Assembly (NCBI GenBank): GCA_013339765.2
Contig: CM023454.1
Location: 65,725,878 to 65,789,877 of the forward strand
DNA length: 64,000 nucleotides
From: Haemaphysalis longicornis
Taxonomy: Eukaryota > Arthropoda > Arachnida > Ixodida > Ixodidae
Direction: 5' to 3'
Position 1 is the first letter of the stretch. Every line of letters starts with the position of its first letter. Under the pieces are notes generated by a model, which had not been told where the DNA came from, made no database searches, and saw only the letters and a list, made by a program, of their open reading frames with translations. This document shows, in pieces, positions 1 to 11,061 of the stretch. A program made the translations under genes and the position numbers.

Positions 1-1154
1 CACAAAACGCCCATCCATAATTGCATTACACCGTGTCATTTTCGTCCTATATCATGCGACCTGTCATTGACGCAACTGCAAAAAATGGTACCCAGGAGTT
101 TGATTTTGTAGCACTTCCTGTTCCTGCAGGACAAGTACAGGGTCGCAGAATTCTATAGGGATGCGTGAAAAACTGGTTCTACTGTCTATTCTGCAGCGCA
201 TGGGCCAATGTTTAGAGTTAGGAGAACAATAAATTTTCATAAAAGTATATACACGGCAGAATCATTATGGGTTTTACTGCTTTCAAACCACATCATCAAA
301 CATAAAACTCCCAAGTCCATCGTGTACACCGGCTCTCAAAGCGTTTTAAAAGCACTGTTATTAGCAAGGTCCTCTAAAAACTATGTATCAATTCTTTTTC
401 AAGAGTACTAATGACTGCATAAGCTGAATCTTGAAATATCCTATGCTCGGCACCAGGGCATTGTGTAATCCCTGGCAATGAGGCCGCCGATGAAATGGCT
501 GGTGATGCTGCTCTCATGAATACAGTTGACATTACACCAGTACCTTACACCAACCTAAGACACACATAAGACAACAGCTTCGTACCACATGACATTACAA
601 TGGTCACAAACACAACAACAAACTAATGTAATAAAACCACAACTGGGACGCTGCATGACTGTCTCACACAACAGATACACTGAAGTTGCTCTGGTTAGGC
701 TGCGGATAGGCCACACACATGTAACGCACTCCCACCTGCTCACTGGATCTCCGTGACCCATGTGCAGCAGGTGTGGAAGGAACCTAAACTAAGTCCGCAA
801 ACTAATCACGTGCAAGGCACTTGACACCACGCGACACAAACATTTCCCCGAATTTTACAGACGACCCATTCTACTGCTCCCATCATATTTTTAGCCGACG
901 ATGCAATGTTTTCCAATCAACGTGTTTTTAAGTTTTTAGCTGAGGTAAATTTTATAGAGCTCTTGTCATATCCTGTGTAATCATCCTGGCCCTATACACC
1001 AGCCATCTCCATTGTCTTTAGTTCTGCGTGACTTTTACTTTTGTCTTATATTTTATACTTATGGTCTCACCAAAATTCAGTAACTTCTTTTTTTAGCGCT
1101 CTTTGCCCATAGTCGGCCTTGCGCAAAAAAAACCTAACCATCATCATCATCATT
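1..1154 (+). mobile_element. I-type LINE copy A, 3' part (cut by window start)
   Basis: This is the 3' end of a non-LTR retrotransposon of the RNase H-bearing I type. It holds RNase H remnants, a downstream cysteine/histidine segment, a 3' UTR and a short trinucleotide tail (CAT repeats at about 1138-1154). The last 60 bases before the tail (GCGCTCTTTGCCC...GGCCTTGCGC) are the same 3' terminus that ends copies B (near 12871) and C (near 54760) on the other strand, so all three belong to one family. The element runs off the left edge, so its 5' part and target duplication cannot be seen. It is clearly inactive. Confidence 0.85.
190..985 (+). pseudogene. LINE copy A RNase H and C-terminal zinc-like segment, broken
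   Basis: Translated in pieces, this matches the C-terminal half of ORF2 in copies B and C. An RNase H core (residues YTAESLWVLLLS, then SIVYTGSQSVLKAL) sits at about 265-355. Next come a WxPGH-like stretch near 440 and a Cys/His segment (SHLLTGSP, stop, PMCSRCG) at about 725-785. In active relatives the domain removes the RNA strand during target-primed reverse transcription. Here the second catalytic Asp (YTDS in copy C) is replaced by Gly (YTGS), and stops and frameshifts interrupt the frame. The 67-residue ORF at 208-411 is only the best-preserved piece. Confidence 0.75.
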
Positions 1155-1334
1155 TTATGTTCACAGAAACACAGGAACATAGAATGCAAGGACAAGCGCA
1201 ACTTCCAAGTGAACTTTATGGACTCAGAGTGAAATATATACCAGCAAAAAGACAAGAGATACAGAAAATGATACCAATATACAGAGATTAAAATAACAGA
1301 ATCACTTGGCGCTGTCCGACATGTTCCAGTCATC
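1155..1334. other. Gap between two elements; nothing identified
   Basis: About 180 bases lie between the tail of LINE copy A and the 3' boundary of the PLE on the other strand. The stretch is A-rich and has no domain or repeat that I can place. Confidence 0.4.
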
Positions 1335-2180
1335 GCCATGACCAGTTCTTTTTCAAGAACGCTGCAGCTTCATCCGACAAGGCTACCGACGTTGTAGTGA
1401 CACATTTAAAATCGTATAGTTTCACTTCAGCTGCCTCCACTATCTCACACCACGTGCGCTGATCGGAGTCATAACACAATATCACAGAGATTACAAAGTA
1501 CGGCTCACTGGGGGGCACTCACCACAGTCAGTTGCGAGGTTCCAATACTTTCCTTTCTGTGCGTGTTCCTCCTGTTCGCGTTACCTATAGGTGACACACC
1601 GTGTGGTCTCTCTTACATATACCATTCCACACGCAAAGGGAACACGGTGCACAACCCCTCTATTGCATTATTCGCACTTGTTTTGCTGCCCAACTCTAGA
1701 GCCAGCATATTCTTTTTGTACAGGATATACATCTCGGCAAATTCTCGCGAGCTTGAGTCGTGCCGACATTACAACCCGTACGCCAGCTCTGTGCCCTCTT
1801 TTTTACCGACCTTATACGCTACCGTGTACATACGGTAGAACCGAAGTTCACGGCGCACATTGCTGTCCTGTGTTACGGTTTCAGCCTCTTGTATTGCCTG
1901 TTTTTCACGTCTATGAACCGCTTCAACGACTGGCACAATGACGTGCTCAAAATACCCCGACCATCTCAGCCGACAGAAATGCGCCTCCACAGTACTCTGC
2001 ACGTGATGGAGACAGCACTTCTTGAGTCGATTGGAGAAGAACACCATCGCTACTGAGGGCTTAACTAGTTTTATGTGTGTAGAGTCAAAAGGACACAGGT
2101 GCTTCTGCCTGCAGGTTCCGCACCTCCAGCGATCGTGGTTGTCGGAAAACATGGGGCACATGTCAAAAATTTTCATAGCG
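1335..2180 (-). pseudogene. Penelope-like element PLE-1, RT C-terminus to GIY-YIG, broken
   Basis: Read on the minus strand from 2176, the translation follows the PLE core seen more clearly at 37291-38169. A FLDLRLWL-like segment (here IFDMCPMF) comes first, then the block with LLPY/SAHTKxVKR (here LCPFDSTHIKLVK), and then the SCxHxxQxxxEAxxxRLxxxGY block (here CCLHHVQSTVEAHFCRLRWSGY). A GIY-YIG remnant follows near 1600-1650 (VVHRVPFACGMVYVRETTR), and its C-terminal part is at 1340-1520 (EIVEAAEVKLYDF...VALSDEAAAFLK). In intact PLEs the RT copies the RNA and the GIY-YIG nuclease opens the target. At least two frameshifts separate these blocks. It shares its ending with PLE-2 at 6335-7225, so the two are one subfamily. 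Confidence 0.75.
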
Positions 2181-2347
2181 TCAATTTCTGGTACTTTGTG
2201 CGTTATCTGAAGCGGATGCAGGCAATCTTAAAACAATTGCATTGTTGACCGAACATCTTTCTCAATGCTAGACGCAAAAAAAAATAATAATAAACCAGCA
2301 ACCTCTACAATTTTGTAATGTTTATGGACATAAATCAAACTGGCAGC

Positions 2348-2500
2348 ACGTGGTCGACTAGGCCCAGACAAAGATGGCTCAGCTCTGGATCAACAGAAGG
2401 CCCTATACGCTCACCCTCTTTTTGTATGAAGATTTTGCCGTTCAAGGAAACATAGGTCGACTGCAGATACATCGACAACAGTTCGAGAAACACTTGCAAT
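2348..2500 (+). repeat. Unidentified dispersed repeat, copy U1
   Basis: The sequence beginning GTGGTCGACTAGGCCCAGAC is recognisably the same as the reverse complement of 4283-4452 (CCGGTCGACCAGGCCCAGGC). Similarity continues through a segment that could encode YEDFAVQGNIGRLQIHRQQF (U1) against YDAFAIPRNTGGQQIHRKQV (U2, in a shifted frame). Protein-level similarity in a matching register suggests a decayed coding region. I do not recognise the family. The open frame at 2374-2595 (73 residues) covers it. Confidence 0.5.
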
Positions 2501-4282
2501 GGTCCTTAATTTCATTTTCAAAGGCTACTACACCAAGCTCAAAAATGCTTTGTTTGATGCAATCCAGTACCCTATCTTATGGCAGGACACAATAAAGGTC
2601 TTTTGTGTCTACAAAAAAGCGATTCAACCCTAAGTGGGAGGGCCGTGTGAAGACATCACGGACCTCTTAAAGAGTTTCTCGTATGACTCGGGATCCGAAG
2701 CGTCCTGCAGTAAAGCATTTCTGTAGAAAAAGACCTACGGCTTTCGCCAGGTCTGCCGTTCTGACACTATCACACAGAAACGTAAATCCTCCTTATGTGT
2801 CATCACCCCAAAAAAAAGCATGTCTAGCACCAGTTTGGTGGATCTTTAAATTTGTTTGGACGGGCCTGTTAAGTTCATTTATTCACCTGTGTTGCGAGCC
2901 TTCGCCTTGATAGTTTCCAGTGATACATCAGGTCATGCCGTCATTACATCGCCAATCGCTTTATTGAATTCTCAAAGAAAAATATTAAGAAAAAACTCGA
3001 AACCCATCTTCTTTATCGATGGGATGACAGAAAGTTGGGGTGTTTTGGATACGCAACGACGCCTCTACTGGTAACCGGTGGCTCACAGGATCTCGATGCA
3101 ATACAACAGCTGCACCTTCCAGGATACACCGGTCCCTCTCACTTTCAGATGCCACTCTAGCCACTCTGCGCACGAGTGATAGCCCCCTAAATACGCAACA
3201 CGGGTCCCACCACACACTTGGGTTCGAGGCTGAGCGTGCGTCAAACATGGTGAGGTAGCGTAATGTCCTCCGAAGTGTGGATGACACTGCTTGAGGCCTG
3301 CTTCTTATAGGGGATTTTATGGGGAGTAAAGCAAGAGCCAAGATCCAGATGCTTTCCGCAGTCGGGTCGGTCAGTGAACAGTAATCACATTACTGCTTTC
3401 CTTCGCAAACGTGGAAAAATGATGACGTTGCACATTGTTGTAGCGCCTCTCCTGGTACAGGCGTTCCTCAACTGGCCACGCCGGTCGCAGCAACTTGCAA
3501 ATCTGTTTACCATTAACACATGCTGTTTGAAACCCTACAAAAATGCTAAAACGTTGTAGGGCAGTTCCTTGACTCGTAGGGAATATGACAGGGTGCGGGA
3601 GTGGCAATGCGAGAACGCTATCAAGGTAACTAGCAGAAATAATTCGAGAAAAAACACTGAAATGGTCCCAATGAAGTAGAAATAATTAAGGGGGCAACTG
3701 GTCTTAGGCTATTTTGCACTGGAGCCCCATAACATGACAATTTTGAGTTAATAATGAATAATTGCATTATTTTTGGTCACAGTAATCGGGCAATTACCCC
3801 GTAGGCAGAAAATGCATAGAACATAGGAAGAACTTTTTTGATTCGTTATTTTTGCATTTTACAACACAGATTCGCTTCTCCCAGTGCCAGAAAGTTAGGT
3901 GGTGCCAACGCCTCCATTTGAAAAATTTGTTTCATTGTATTCCCTGGCAGAAAAAAAGATTAAGTTGTACTGTCTGGGTGCCAGCCGTGTTTCTAAAAAA
4001 AAAAACACTTTCAGCTGCTGGCCAGTGGGGATTACTGTTAAAAAGGGCGGAGCCCCATAGCAGAATCGGGGTACTCCGAAAAGGTCCCTGGCAGTGACTT
4101 CTAAAAAACTGCTGCTGGCCAGTGGGGAAAACTGTCGTAGACCAAAAGGTCTCGCACTGCACATTTATTCATTTTTCGATAGACATAAAATACTTTATTA
4201 CATTCTGCCAGTTCAACGGGTCCTAGAGTGTCAAGAAATGCAATTTTGAAATTGGTATAGCACCCTTTCAAACAGAAGTGCA
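2501..4282. other. No identifiable gene; short direct repeat at 4015/4112
   Basis: Frames up to 118 residues exist on both strands (2683-2910 plus, 2985-3341 minus), but none shows a domain I recognise. A 17-base direct repeat, CTGCTGGCCAGTGGGGA, occurs at 4015-4031 and 4112-4128. Both copies follow a TTCTAAAAA-type run, which suggests a small local duplication. Confidence 0.35.
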
Positions 4283-4452
4283 GTAGCAAAGCAGGGGTTT
4301 TTTCACCTGTTTTCGATGTATCTGCTGTCCACCTGTGTTTCTTGGAATGGCAAAAGCATCATAAAAAACACATGATGGGCGTGCAGGTTCTTGTGTGGTT
4401 CCAGAGCTCAGCAATCTTTGCCTGGGCCTGGTCGACCGGGTGCTGGTGGTTA
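4283..4452 (-). repeat. Unidentified dispersed repeat, copy U2
   Basis: This is the inverted partner of 2348-2500. On the minus strand it reads through CAGCACCCGGTCGACCAGGC and the peptide segment AFAIPRNTGGQQIHRKQVKK, within an open frame at 4268-4537. The plus-strand 179-residue frame at 4395-4934 partly overlaps it antisense and is probably chance. The family is unknown. Confidence 0.5.
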
Positions 4453-5278
4453 GATACACTGCGACATCTGCCAAGAGTGAATTCGAGCTACCAGTGCAAA
4501 CAGGAAGAGAAGACGACGGGCTGTGGGCAGGTTGCACGGCATCTGGGCTAAAATTAGAAAAAAAATGGCCCCGTATCTGCTCCTTTCGTAGGAAATGTCA
4601 TCGAAAGACCATAGTCTTTGGAGACATTTGCAAGGAAATTCAACCTTTTACTTTACCGCTCACCTCTCATGCTGTTCCTGTACCGTCGCGCTCATTCCAA
4701 AGTAAATACATGAAGGGTTTGCTAAAGGCGACCGGTCTCCACTGCTACAGGCCGGGTTTCTCGACGCCATCGCTGCAGTACAGCGGTGACGCGCGTGAAT
4801 CGAGGTGGTCGAATTCAAGGTTCATAAAACCGTGGTCGTGCTGCATGTTCGTTCCACGCAGAACGTGGAACCTAGATAGTGGAACAACCGATTTAGCCTT
4901 GGCCTTCTTTGTGGGTGCGTGCCAAAATCATTGAGGACATCATCAACGTCCTCTTTCATTGCGGTTGTCGCATGATTTTTCATATGCCGCCTGGAAGTGG
5001 CACGTGGAACAACCGCAGGTGGCGGTTTTCTGCAGTAGATGTATAATATCATTTGCTATAGAAAAAGCAAGCATCCATAATTTTTTTAATAAATGAACAC
5101 TGTAAATATTATTTGTGTACTAATTTCCTGTCTTGTAATTGCTTAATATCTTGTTCTTGTTCAACAAATTTGACAAGTATGAACATATAACCAGGGGTTG
5201 GGCGTTTACCTTTGGCTTGGAGTATATAAGAATATTGCGCAATATCTACTTTGCTTTGGCCGGGAGGCTGAATCGAGT
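4453..5278. other. No identifiable gene; small hairpin at 4933-4956
   Basis: I see no recognisable coding region. GAGGAC...GTCCTC (about 4933-4953) can form a short hairpin, and GTGGAACAACC occurs twice (about 4879 and 5001). The segment 5040-5110 is AT-rich. Confidence 0.3.
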
Positions 5279-5298
5279 CACAGACAGACAGACAGACA
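5279..5298. repeat. CAGA tetranucleotide microsatellite
   Basis: Four to five CAGA units in a row, followed by degenerate units to about 5308. Such tetramers often form the tail of a retroposon, but no upstream element was recognised. Confidence 0.8.
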
Positions 5299-5339
5299 TA
5301 CCGACAGACCAAAATTTCTGGGTGTAAGTAGCCCAAGAA

Positions 5340-5800
5340 AGACTATCGTCTTTAAAAAGAGAGAACGAAGTGGAACGCACGAAGGGTCGCGTGGCACGAA
5401 GTCACGTGCTGGACAACGTTCGAGAGGAAGAGCTCCTGCCGCCTATTCTGCTGCGGGCCTTCCGCCCGGGCATGCCATCTTATCCGGTTCTGTTGGCCGG
5501 TCCCAGGACCAAGCGAGGCTGGTCGAGTGGCTTCATCCAGGGTGCAGTGCAGTTGCCGAGTGCGGAGCCTTGGCCGACGCTTCCGCGGGGCTAATCTCCG
5601 GGGTCGTTCTTCGGACGTGGTCCTCTCGATAGCTGAGCTGGGAGCAGACATCGGCGCGCTGTCCCGTGGCAGGCGCTGCACACGGTAGAGCGTCGTTGTG
5701 CCTGCGACGATCCAATCACCGCACTCGTGCCACCATTGCCCTGTCTCGCTTCGAGGGCCGCATCAACTGACGATGAAAAAGCTAACAATGCTTCTGGGCC
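5340..5800. other. GC-rich block of unknown nature
   Basis: Base composition shifts sharply to GC-rich against AT-rich flanks. Overlapping open frames exist on both strands (up to 144 residues at 5198-5632 plus and 109 at 5352-5681 minus), which is expected of GC-rich DNA. I recognise no domain in any of them. It may be the 5' region of a retroelement or an island-like segment; this is unresolved. Confidence 0.3.
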
Positions 5801-6334
5801 GGTCCGTGAGACGACGCATTTGATTTTTCTGAACCTTACTCGCGAGGAACGTTGGTGTGGAGCAGAATAGACAGTAGCTCGAGAATTGCTGAACTGTATT
5901 TTCGGGGCGCTTGTGATGTGAGACTGACGTGAAATGCCGATGTACTTCGATTACTCCTCACAGTGACTCAGGACCAGCAGCATAGGAAAGCATTTTTTTC
6001 CTCTTCACAGAGTCTCCGTCGCGTCCTTTCTCGTCCGACAGCACAATAAAGCGTGACGAACGTCCATTCACTACCACGATTTCTGGCGACCGCAACAGGA
6101 CAACAGAACTTCGCCCAGTCCGTGACAACCTGGCACGAAACCGTCATCATTTTTTCTTAATTTTTGCACTGCTGCCGTGCCACCTGCCCACAGCACATCG
6201 GCTTCTTATCCGATTTGCACGGGTAGCTCTAGTTCACTCGCGGACATTGTCGCAGTGTCTTAATTAGAAAAAACCACCAGACACATGCAAAACAAAAAAG
6301 TTGTGTCCTTTCCTCACAGCACTCAACCCTGGCA
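5801..6334. other. No identifiable feature
   Basis: No coding or repeat signature was recognised between the GC-rich block and PLE-2. Confidence 0.3.
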
Positions 6335-7225
6335 GTGTTCGAAGATGGCCTGAATCCGCTTCAGATAACGCATGAAGTACCAGGAGGTAATGCTATGAAG
6401 TTGTTGGACGTGAGCTTCATGTTTTTAGATAACCAGGTTTGCTGGAGTTATGGAACCTACCGCCGAAGCCCGGATTGTCATTTTACTCTGCCCACACCAA
6501 ATTGGTTAAACGCTGAGTAGTGACAATGTGCTTCACCAATGCCCTCAAGAAGTGCTTTGTGCATCACCTACAGAGCGATGTGGAATGCAGGTCTCTCGGC
6601 TGAGATGTTCAGGATATGCTGAGAACGACATTTTCACAGTCGTTGATGGTGTCCAGATGTGTCAGAAACAGGCAGTAAAACCGGCTGTATCCAGATCGTA
6701 TGACAGAAATGAGCGCAGTAACATGGCGGTGATAATGCATTTGCACAAAATCGCACATCGGGGGAACAAAATACGGCAAACAGGTAACGTACGGGATGTA
6801 GTACCCGCACAACTCAAGACCGCGAGGCTTTGCAGTGACATTTGTCCGGTACAATAAAGACATACTGGTTGTAGAGTTGGTCACCAAAAGAAGTCGGTAG
6901 AATACGATAGAGGGGTTGTGTACCGTGTTCTCTTGGTCCGTGAAAGGGTATATCAAGGACAAACGGCACGGTGTGTACACTTCAGGTTGCGCGAACTTCA
7001 GGAATAACGCAGAGAAAAAAAAACAATACGAACCTGTTAACTCACTGTGGTGAATGCCCCCAGTGTGAGCGGTACTTTCTAAATTCTGCGATAGTGTTTC
7101 ATCACTCTGATCAGCGCACGTGTGAGATAGTGGAGGGTAGCTGAAGTGAAACTATGCGATTTCGTATGTGTAAGTAGAACATCACTAGCAATTTTGGGTA
7201 ATAAGGCACCGTTCTTAAAATAAGA
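6335..7225 (+). pseudogene. Penelope-like element PLE-2, RT C-terminus to GIY-YIG, broken
   Basis: It begins with EDGLNPLQITHEVPGGNAMK and a FLDxxxxF-like segment (LLDVSFMFLDNQVCWSYG). The CxxHxxQ/RLRxSGY block follows (VSRLRCSGY near 6600), then an AVIxxLHKIAHRxNKI segment near 6730. A GIY-YIG remnant is near 6920-6975 (VVYRVLLVRERVYQGQTAR), and the C-terminal HSDQRTxEIVE piece is near 7095-7135. Block order and wording match PLE-1, not the better-preserved pair at 35570-38472, so this is a separate subfamily. Frameshifts fall between blocks (for example around 6520 and 6860). The upstream RT palm motifs are missing, so it is 5' truncated. Confidence 0.75.
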
Positions 7226-9299
7226 ACTGATCACGATAAATACTGGCACGTTTGGGAGAGCACCTAGAGATGCCGTTTTTGTAATATATGTAAAATTTTA
7301 GGCTTTTCTGTATCTGTTGTCTTTTTTCTGGTGTATATATTACCATGATTCGATAACCCTCAAGGTGGAAGTTGAGCTTCTCCTTGTTGTCTGTGTCTGT
7401 GTGTTTTTCGTGCGATTAAGCTGTACGTTAGGAAACACCCCCGAGCCAGAACGCAATCGCTTCTTTAATGCTCTCCAACGCACCTATTGTTGTAAGCCTC
7501 GCGCTCGAATGTGTAAAAAGAATAGCCTTGTAATGGTTGGAACAATATAAAGTATTGTATATTTTTTTCGGCGCTATTGAATTTTTAGAAAATTAGGCGC
7601 ACGACTTACGTAACGACATGCCTGTGGTTTTTACGAGACAACTCTGGCAACAGTGATTGAGTTTACGTTGTCGTATTATTGAGGAGTGAAATAAAAATGG
7701 TCAATTAAAGGCGCTACGAGAGTTACATTTTTCAACTCTGGGAAGTTGTACATCATGCCCCTGTTTCTACTTCCTCAAGTAGTCTCTGTGAACTCATGGG
7801 TGACCTTGTTATGACTCGTTTCGAAAAATAGATTTCGCTATTACGTTTTAGGGCAGGTATTTTGAGCAAGAGAGTTGCGCAACCAAGCGCAATTCGAACT
7901 TGCGCCTTTTAAATCGCTCGATACTGTAGTAGGATACCTCAGTGGTGGCTCGGCTTCTTTCACTGACTATTTAGTCGAATGGTAATAAGAAAATGTCCCA
8001 TAATATTGTATTTGGACTTTTTTTGGGTGTTGACAAAAACGTAATTTTACCTTTTGTTATGTAGCTCCATATCGAAGGAACGCGTAACTACTCAACTTAT
8101 GCTACCTTGGCAAATATGGTGGTTCCACAGCTGTCGTGACACCTGACGCCTGCAAGCCGCATGTAGAAACAAAGACGTTCACGTATCGGGGTGCAAGGGG
8201 AATAGCCAGCTACCAAAATGACGTACATTTGTGAAGGCTAGGTATCATTTTTGCCAATGGGGACTTAACACCTTCACTGGAAATGATTCTCCTCTGTTTG
8301 GGATCGTGATATGTTATGTGTGAGTGCAAGGATCAAGGCATTTTATTTCGATGTCCAGTATTAAAGTAATTACGGCGGACGCATTCTGTCCTCAAAACGG
8401 CGTTGTGCTTGTTGGTTCAAGACAGCCCTAGTTATTGCAGGCAAGCTCACATAGCTTGTGCATTTTGCCTTCTTTTATTTCAGCTTTCGAGGCGCGATGC
8501 ACCGATCAAAAGCGCATAGAGCAACTACAAAGCACCCCATTTAAGCGAACGTTACGTACTCTTTACGGCTGTTGCACTGTAAACAAGCGGTCATTGCTTG
8601 CACAAATAGACATTACGGCAGAGATATTTGGAGTATATATACACGACGCCTAAAACGCAAAATATGCATACTTGGGAAGCCTTGATTCAAAACACGGCTG
8701 CTATCGCGTTGCATGCCTAATTCAAATTAGCGGAGGGTAATGTTTCAAGAATAGTCACAATCTCAAGACGCTCGCACGGGGCGTCTTGTCTCTGCGTGGG
8801 CTTTTAACCGTAAGAGTGTCAAGACTAAATTAACATTAGATCAATAACGTGAATGGTCTCCGAAATAAGGGAAGCAGGAGGCCGCTCTAGAAAGATAATA
8901 TTATTAATAATGTAATTATAATATTTATAATTTTATTATCTCAATAATATTACTAGCAATATCAATAATCCCAACAATATTATATCTGTTGCCTAAAAAG
9001 AAGTCGAGCAAATTTTCAGGCCCGCCTAAGCCGCGTCCGCGTTCTTTGGCAGAGCCTGGCAGGAGACAAACGGTATTGTAAGTCCTAAGAAAAATATGCT
9101 ACAACACACAATATCATAGAGCTGATAAGCATCCGGTTTACACTAATTCTGTGCAAAGCTCTAACGAATGCTAGTTAACGCCGGTTCTGGTTTATATTTG
9201 ACACCATGGGCAAAATTCAGGTGTCAAAGTTGTAAATATTGCTGGCACATAATAACGCGTCTCTTTTCCCGTACTTTGTGCAAGAGTGAGAGGAGTGAG
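7226..9299. other. Long stretch without identifiable gene; AT-rich island 8895-8992
   Basis: Short open frames (7317-7550 and 8435-8653, plus strand) have no recognisable domain. A pyrimidine-rich tract ending in CAG lies just upstream of 8480 and resembles a splice acceptor, but there is no supporting exon partner. Positions 8895-8992 are almost entirely A/T, with repeated AATATTA-type words. Confidence 0.3.
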
Positions 9300-10310
9300 G
9301 AAGAAAAGCCTCAGCTAACGAGCAGGAGTGTAAAACGCATATGAAACACACAGAGTTGTAAAACGGTTTTCAATTACGAGACTTGTGTAGATCCTGGTGA
9401 AATGGGCCAACACCAATGTTTCGAATACATTGTCATCTTTGTCAATACACAACTCATATACAATGGTACGCAGCAAAAAACCAAAAATGGAATTAACTCG
9501 GTCTATTCCACGTAAAGCACAGTGCCCATATACTGCAATGCCATATCTAACCAAACTATAACAGAGAAACCCTACAATGATTTTTCTCAGCGAAAACGGA
9601 ATGTATGTGTATAACTTGTACAAAAAGGTGATACAGCCTACGTTCTTTGCACACCTAAACAAACCTCAAAACATGACTGTCGACACATACTTTTCAGAAA
9701 TCCAGTCAACAAGAGCAGGCCGTTGAGTGAAAAAAAAATACGTTGTCAACTTTTTTCAAGGAATTGTGACAGGAAACTAGGGGTGCTTTCTTCGTTCTAA
9801 CATCAATATTATGAGCTCTAAACCAATTTATAGTTTTCATTATGGCAACTTGAAGTGATTCTATTGCGTCAGAATAATGAGAAGCATAAGAAACAAGAGC
9901 AGTGTCATCGGCGTATTGAAATATTGAGTACGATACAGCAGGGCAAGGTCGGTAACGTAGAAGATGAACAGCAGCTGACTCGGTTTTACCTTTGTGGTAC
10001 CCCAGACCTAATAAAAAAGACACTAGTTAAAAATTTCTGTCAAGTAAGAAGTTCTCAAATCGAGGTAGAAAGTTTCCCCGAAAACCAAGTAAATGTAGTA
10101 TGGTGAGCAGAGTAGTATGAAACATGCTATCGAAGGCCTTACTGACATCGACAAATAGTCCAAATGCAATCGCGTTACAAACCAAAATATAATTTATTAA
10201 ATCAGAGAAATCCTTGAGCAAAGTTTTAATACACTGGCCGCAAATAAATTTACATTGAGGTGCGGAGAAAACGTCATAAGACGATAAAAAAGTCATAGCA
10301 TTGAACATGT
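9300..10310 (-). pseudogene. CR1/Jockey-like LINE reverse transcriptase remnant (LINE-E)
   Basis: Three adjoining minus-strand frames form one RT. The first (10308-10027) holds the motif A region FGLFVDVSKAFDS. The second (10023-9706) holds the catalytic FQYADDTALV and the following helix (IMKTINWFRAHN). The third (9662-9315) holds the thumb-like LRKIIVGFLCYSLVRYGIAVYG. A VPQ-containing segment lies in another frame near 10000, so one or more indels separate motif A from motif C. Wording fits the CR1/Jockey type rather than the I type found elsewhere here. No endonuclease was found upstream, and no RNase H follows. Confidence 0.75.
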
Positions 10311-10340
10311 GTTTGGCGAATATCTAAACTATACAAGCGC

Positions 10341-10370
10341 TCTCTCTTGTATAGGTCTATACAAGAGAGA
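10341..10370. repeat. 13-bp-stem hairpin
   Basis: TCTCTCTTGTATA and its exact complement TATACAAGAGAGA are separated by a 4-base loop GGTC. Similar partial copies (TATACAAG, GGTCTATA) lie on either side. The role is unknown. Confidence 0.8.
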
Positions 10371-10529
10371 TAGGTGCCCGAGATAGACTCTCCGGGATAG
10401 GTCTATAGTTTTCAGTTTCATTCGGAGAACCTGACTGAAACAAAAAACAAATCATTCCCTCTCAACAGTAAGGGGATGATGCCAGTCTCAATAATGTTGT
10501 TTTAAAAGACGAAGACCCCTTTATAGTGG

Positions 10530-10629
10530 NNNNNNNNNNNNNNNNNNNNNNNNNNNNNNNNNNNNNNNNNNNNNNNNNNNNNNNNNNNNNNNNNNNNNNN
10601 NNNNNNNNNNNNNNNNNNNNNNNNNNNNN
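10530..10629. other. Assembly gap of 100 N
   Basis: Exactly 100 undetermined bases, the usual placeholder for a scaffold join of unknown length. It cuts through the reverse transcriptase of LINE copy D, so the left end of that copy is missing. Confidence 0.98.
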
Positions 10630-11061
10630 ATCTTTCCCTTCTTTCGGTACGGCCAGTGCAATTCCCTCTCTCCAAGAGGTAGGGAAGCGCCCTGGTAGCC
10701 ATATTTTGTTGTAAAGGTAAATGAGTGTTTCGAGGGAGTCTGGGTGAAGATTCTGGATCATGGTGTACGTGATGCTGTCTGGACAAGGTGAAGAAGCCTT
10801 ACACGTTCCGAGAGCAATCATCAGGTCCTGCTTGGTGAGTTCAGAGTTGTACCGCTCTTCTGATTGTCTGTTATCCCGAAAAGGCTTGCGTTCCACAAAT
10901 TTCTTGTATTGGAGGAATGTATTTGTGTATTTGGCAGAGCTCAATATGAAATCAAATGTTGGGCAAGTGCATTTGCTTGGTCTACAAGTGTACCACCAGT
11001 AGCAAACACCAAAAGTACATTGTGCGTTTTCTGTCCTTTGAACTTTCGAATTCTCTTGCAT
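10630..11061 (-). pseudogene. LINE-D reverse transcriptase, N-terminal part
   Basis: The minus-strand translation contains the linker and RT entry region typical of I-type ORF2: NSELTKQDLMIALGTCKASS, then PDSITYTMIQNL, LIYLYNKIWLPGRFPTSW and a final ALAVPKEGKD just before the gap. The family equivalent is the segment that leads into the 'RPISL' motif. The gap removes the palm and catalytic motifs. This segment is missing in copy B in part and in copy C entirely. Confidence 0.7.

Noticed and set aside
4395..4934. A 179-residue plus-strand frame as a host gene
   Set aside because: The left end is antisense to repeat copy U2. The composition is unremarkable and no domain was recognised.
5198..5632. 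A 144-residue plus-strand frame as a gene
   Set aside because: It starts in AT-rich sequence, crosses a microsatellite and runs on into the GC-rich block, with no conserved motif.
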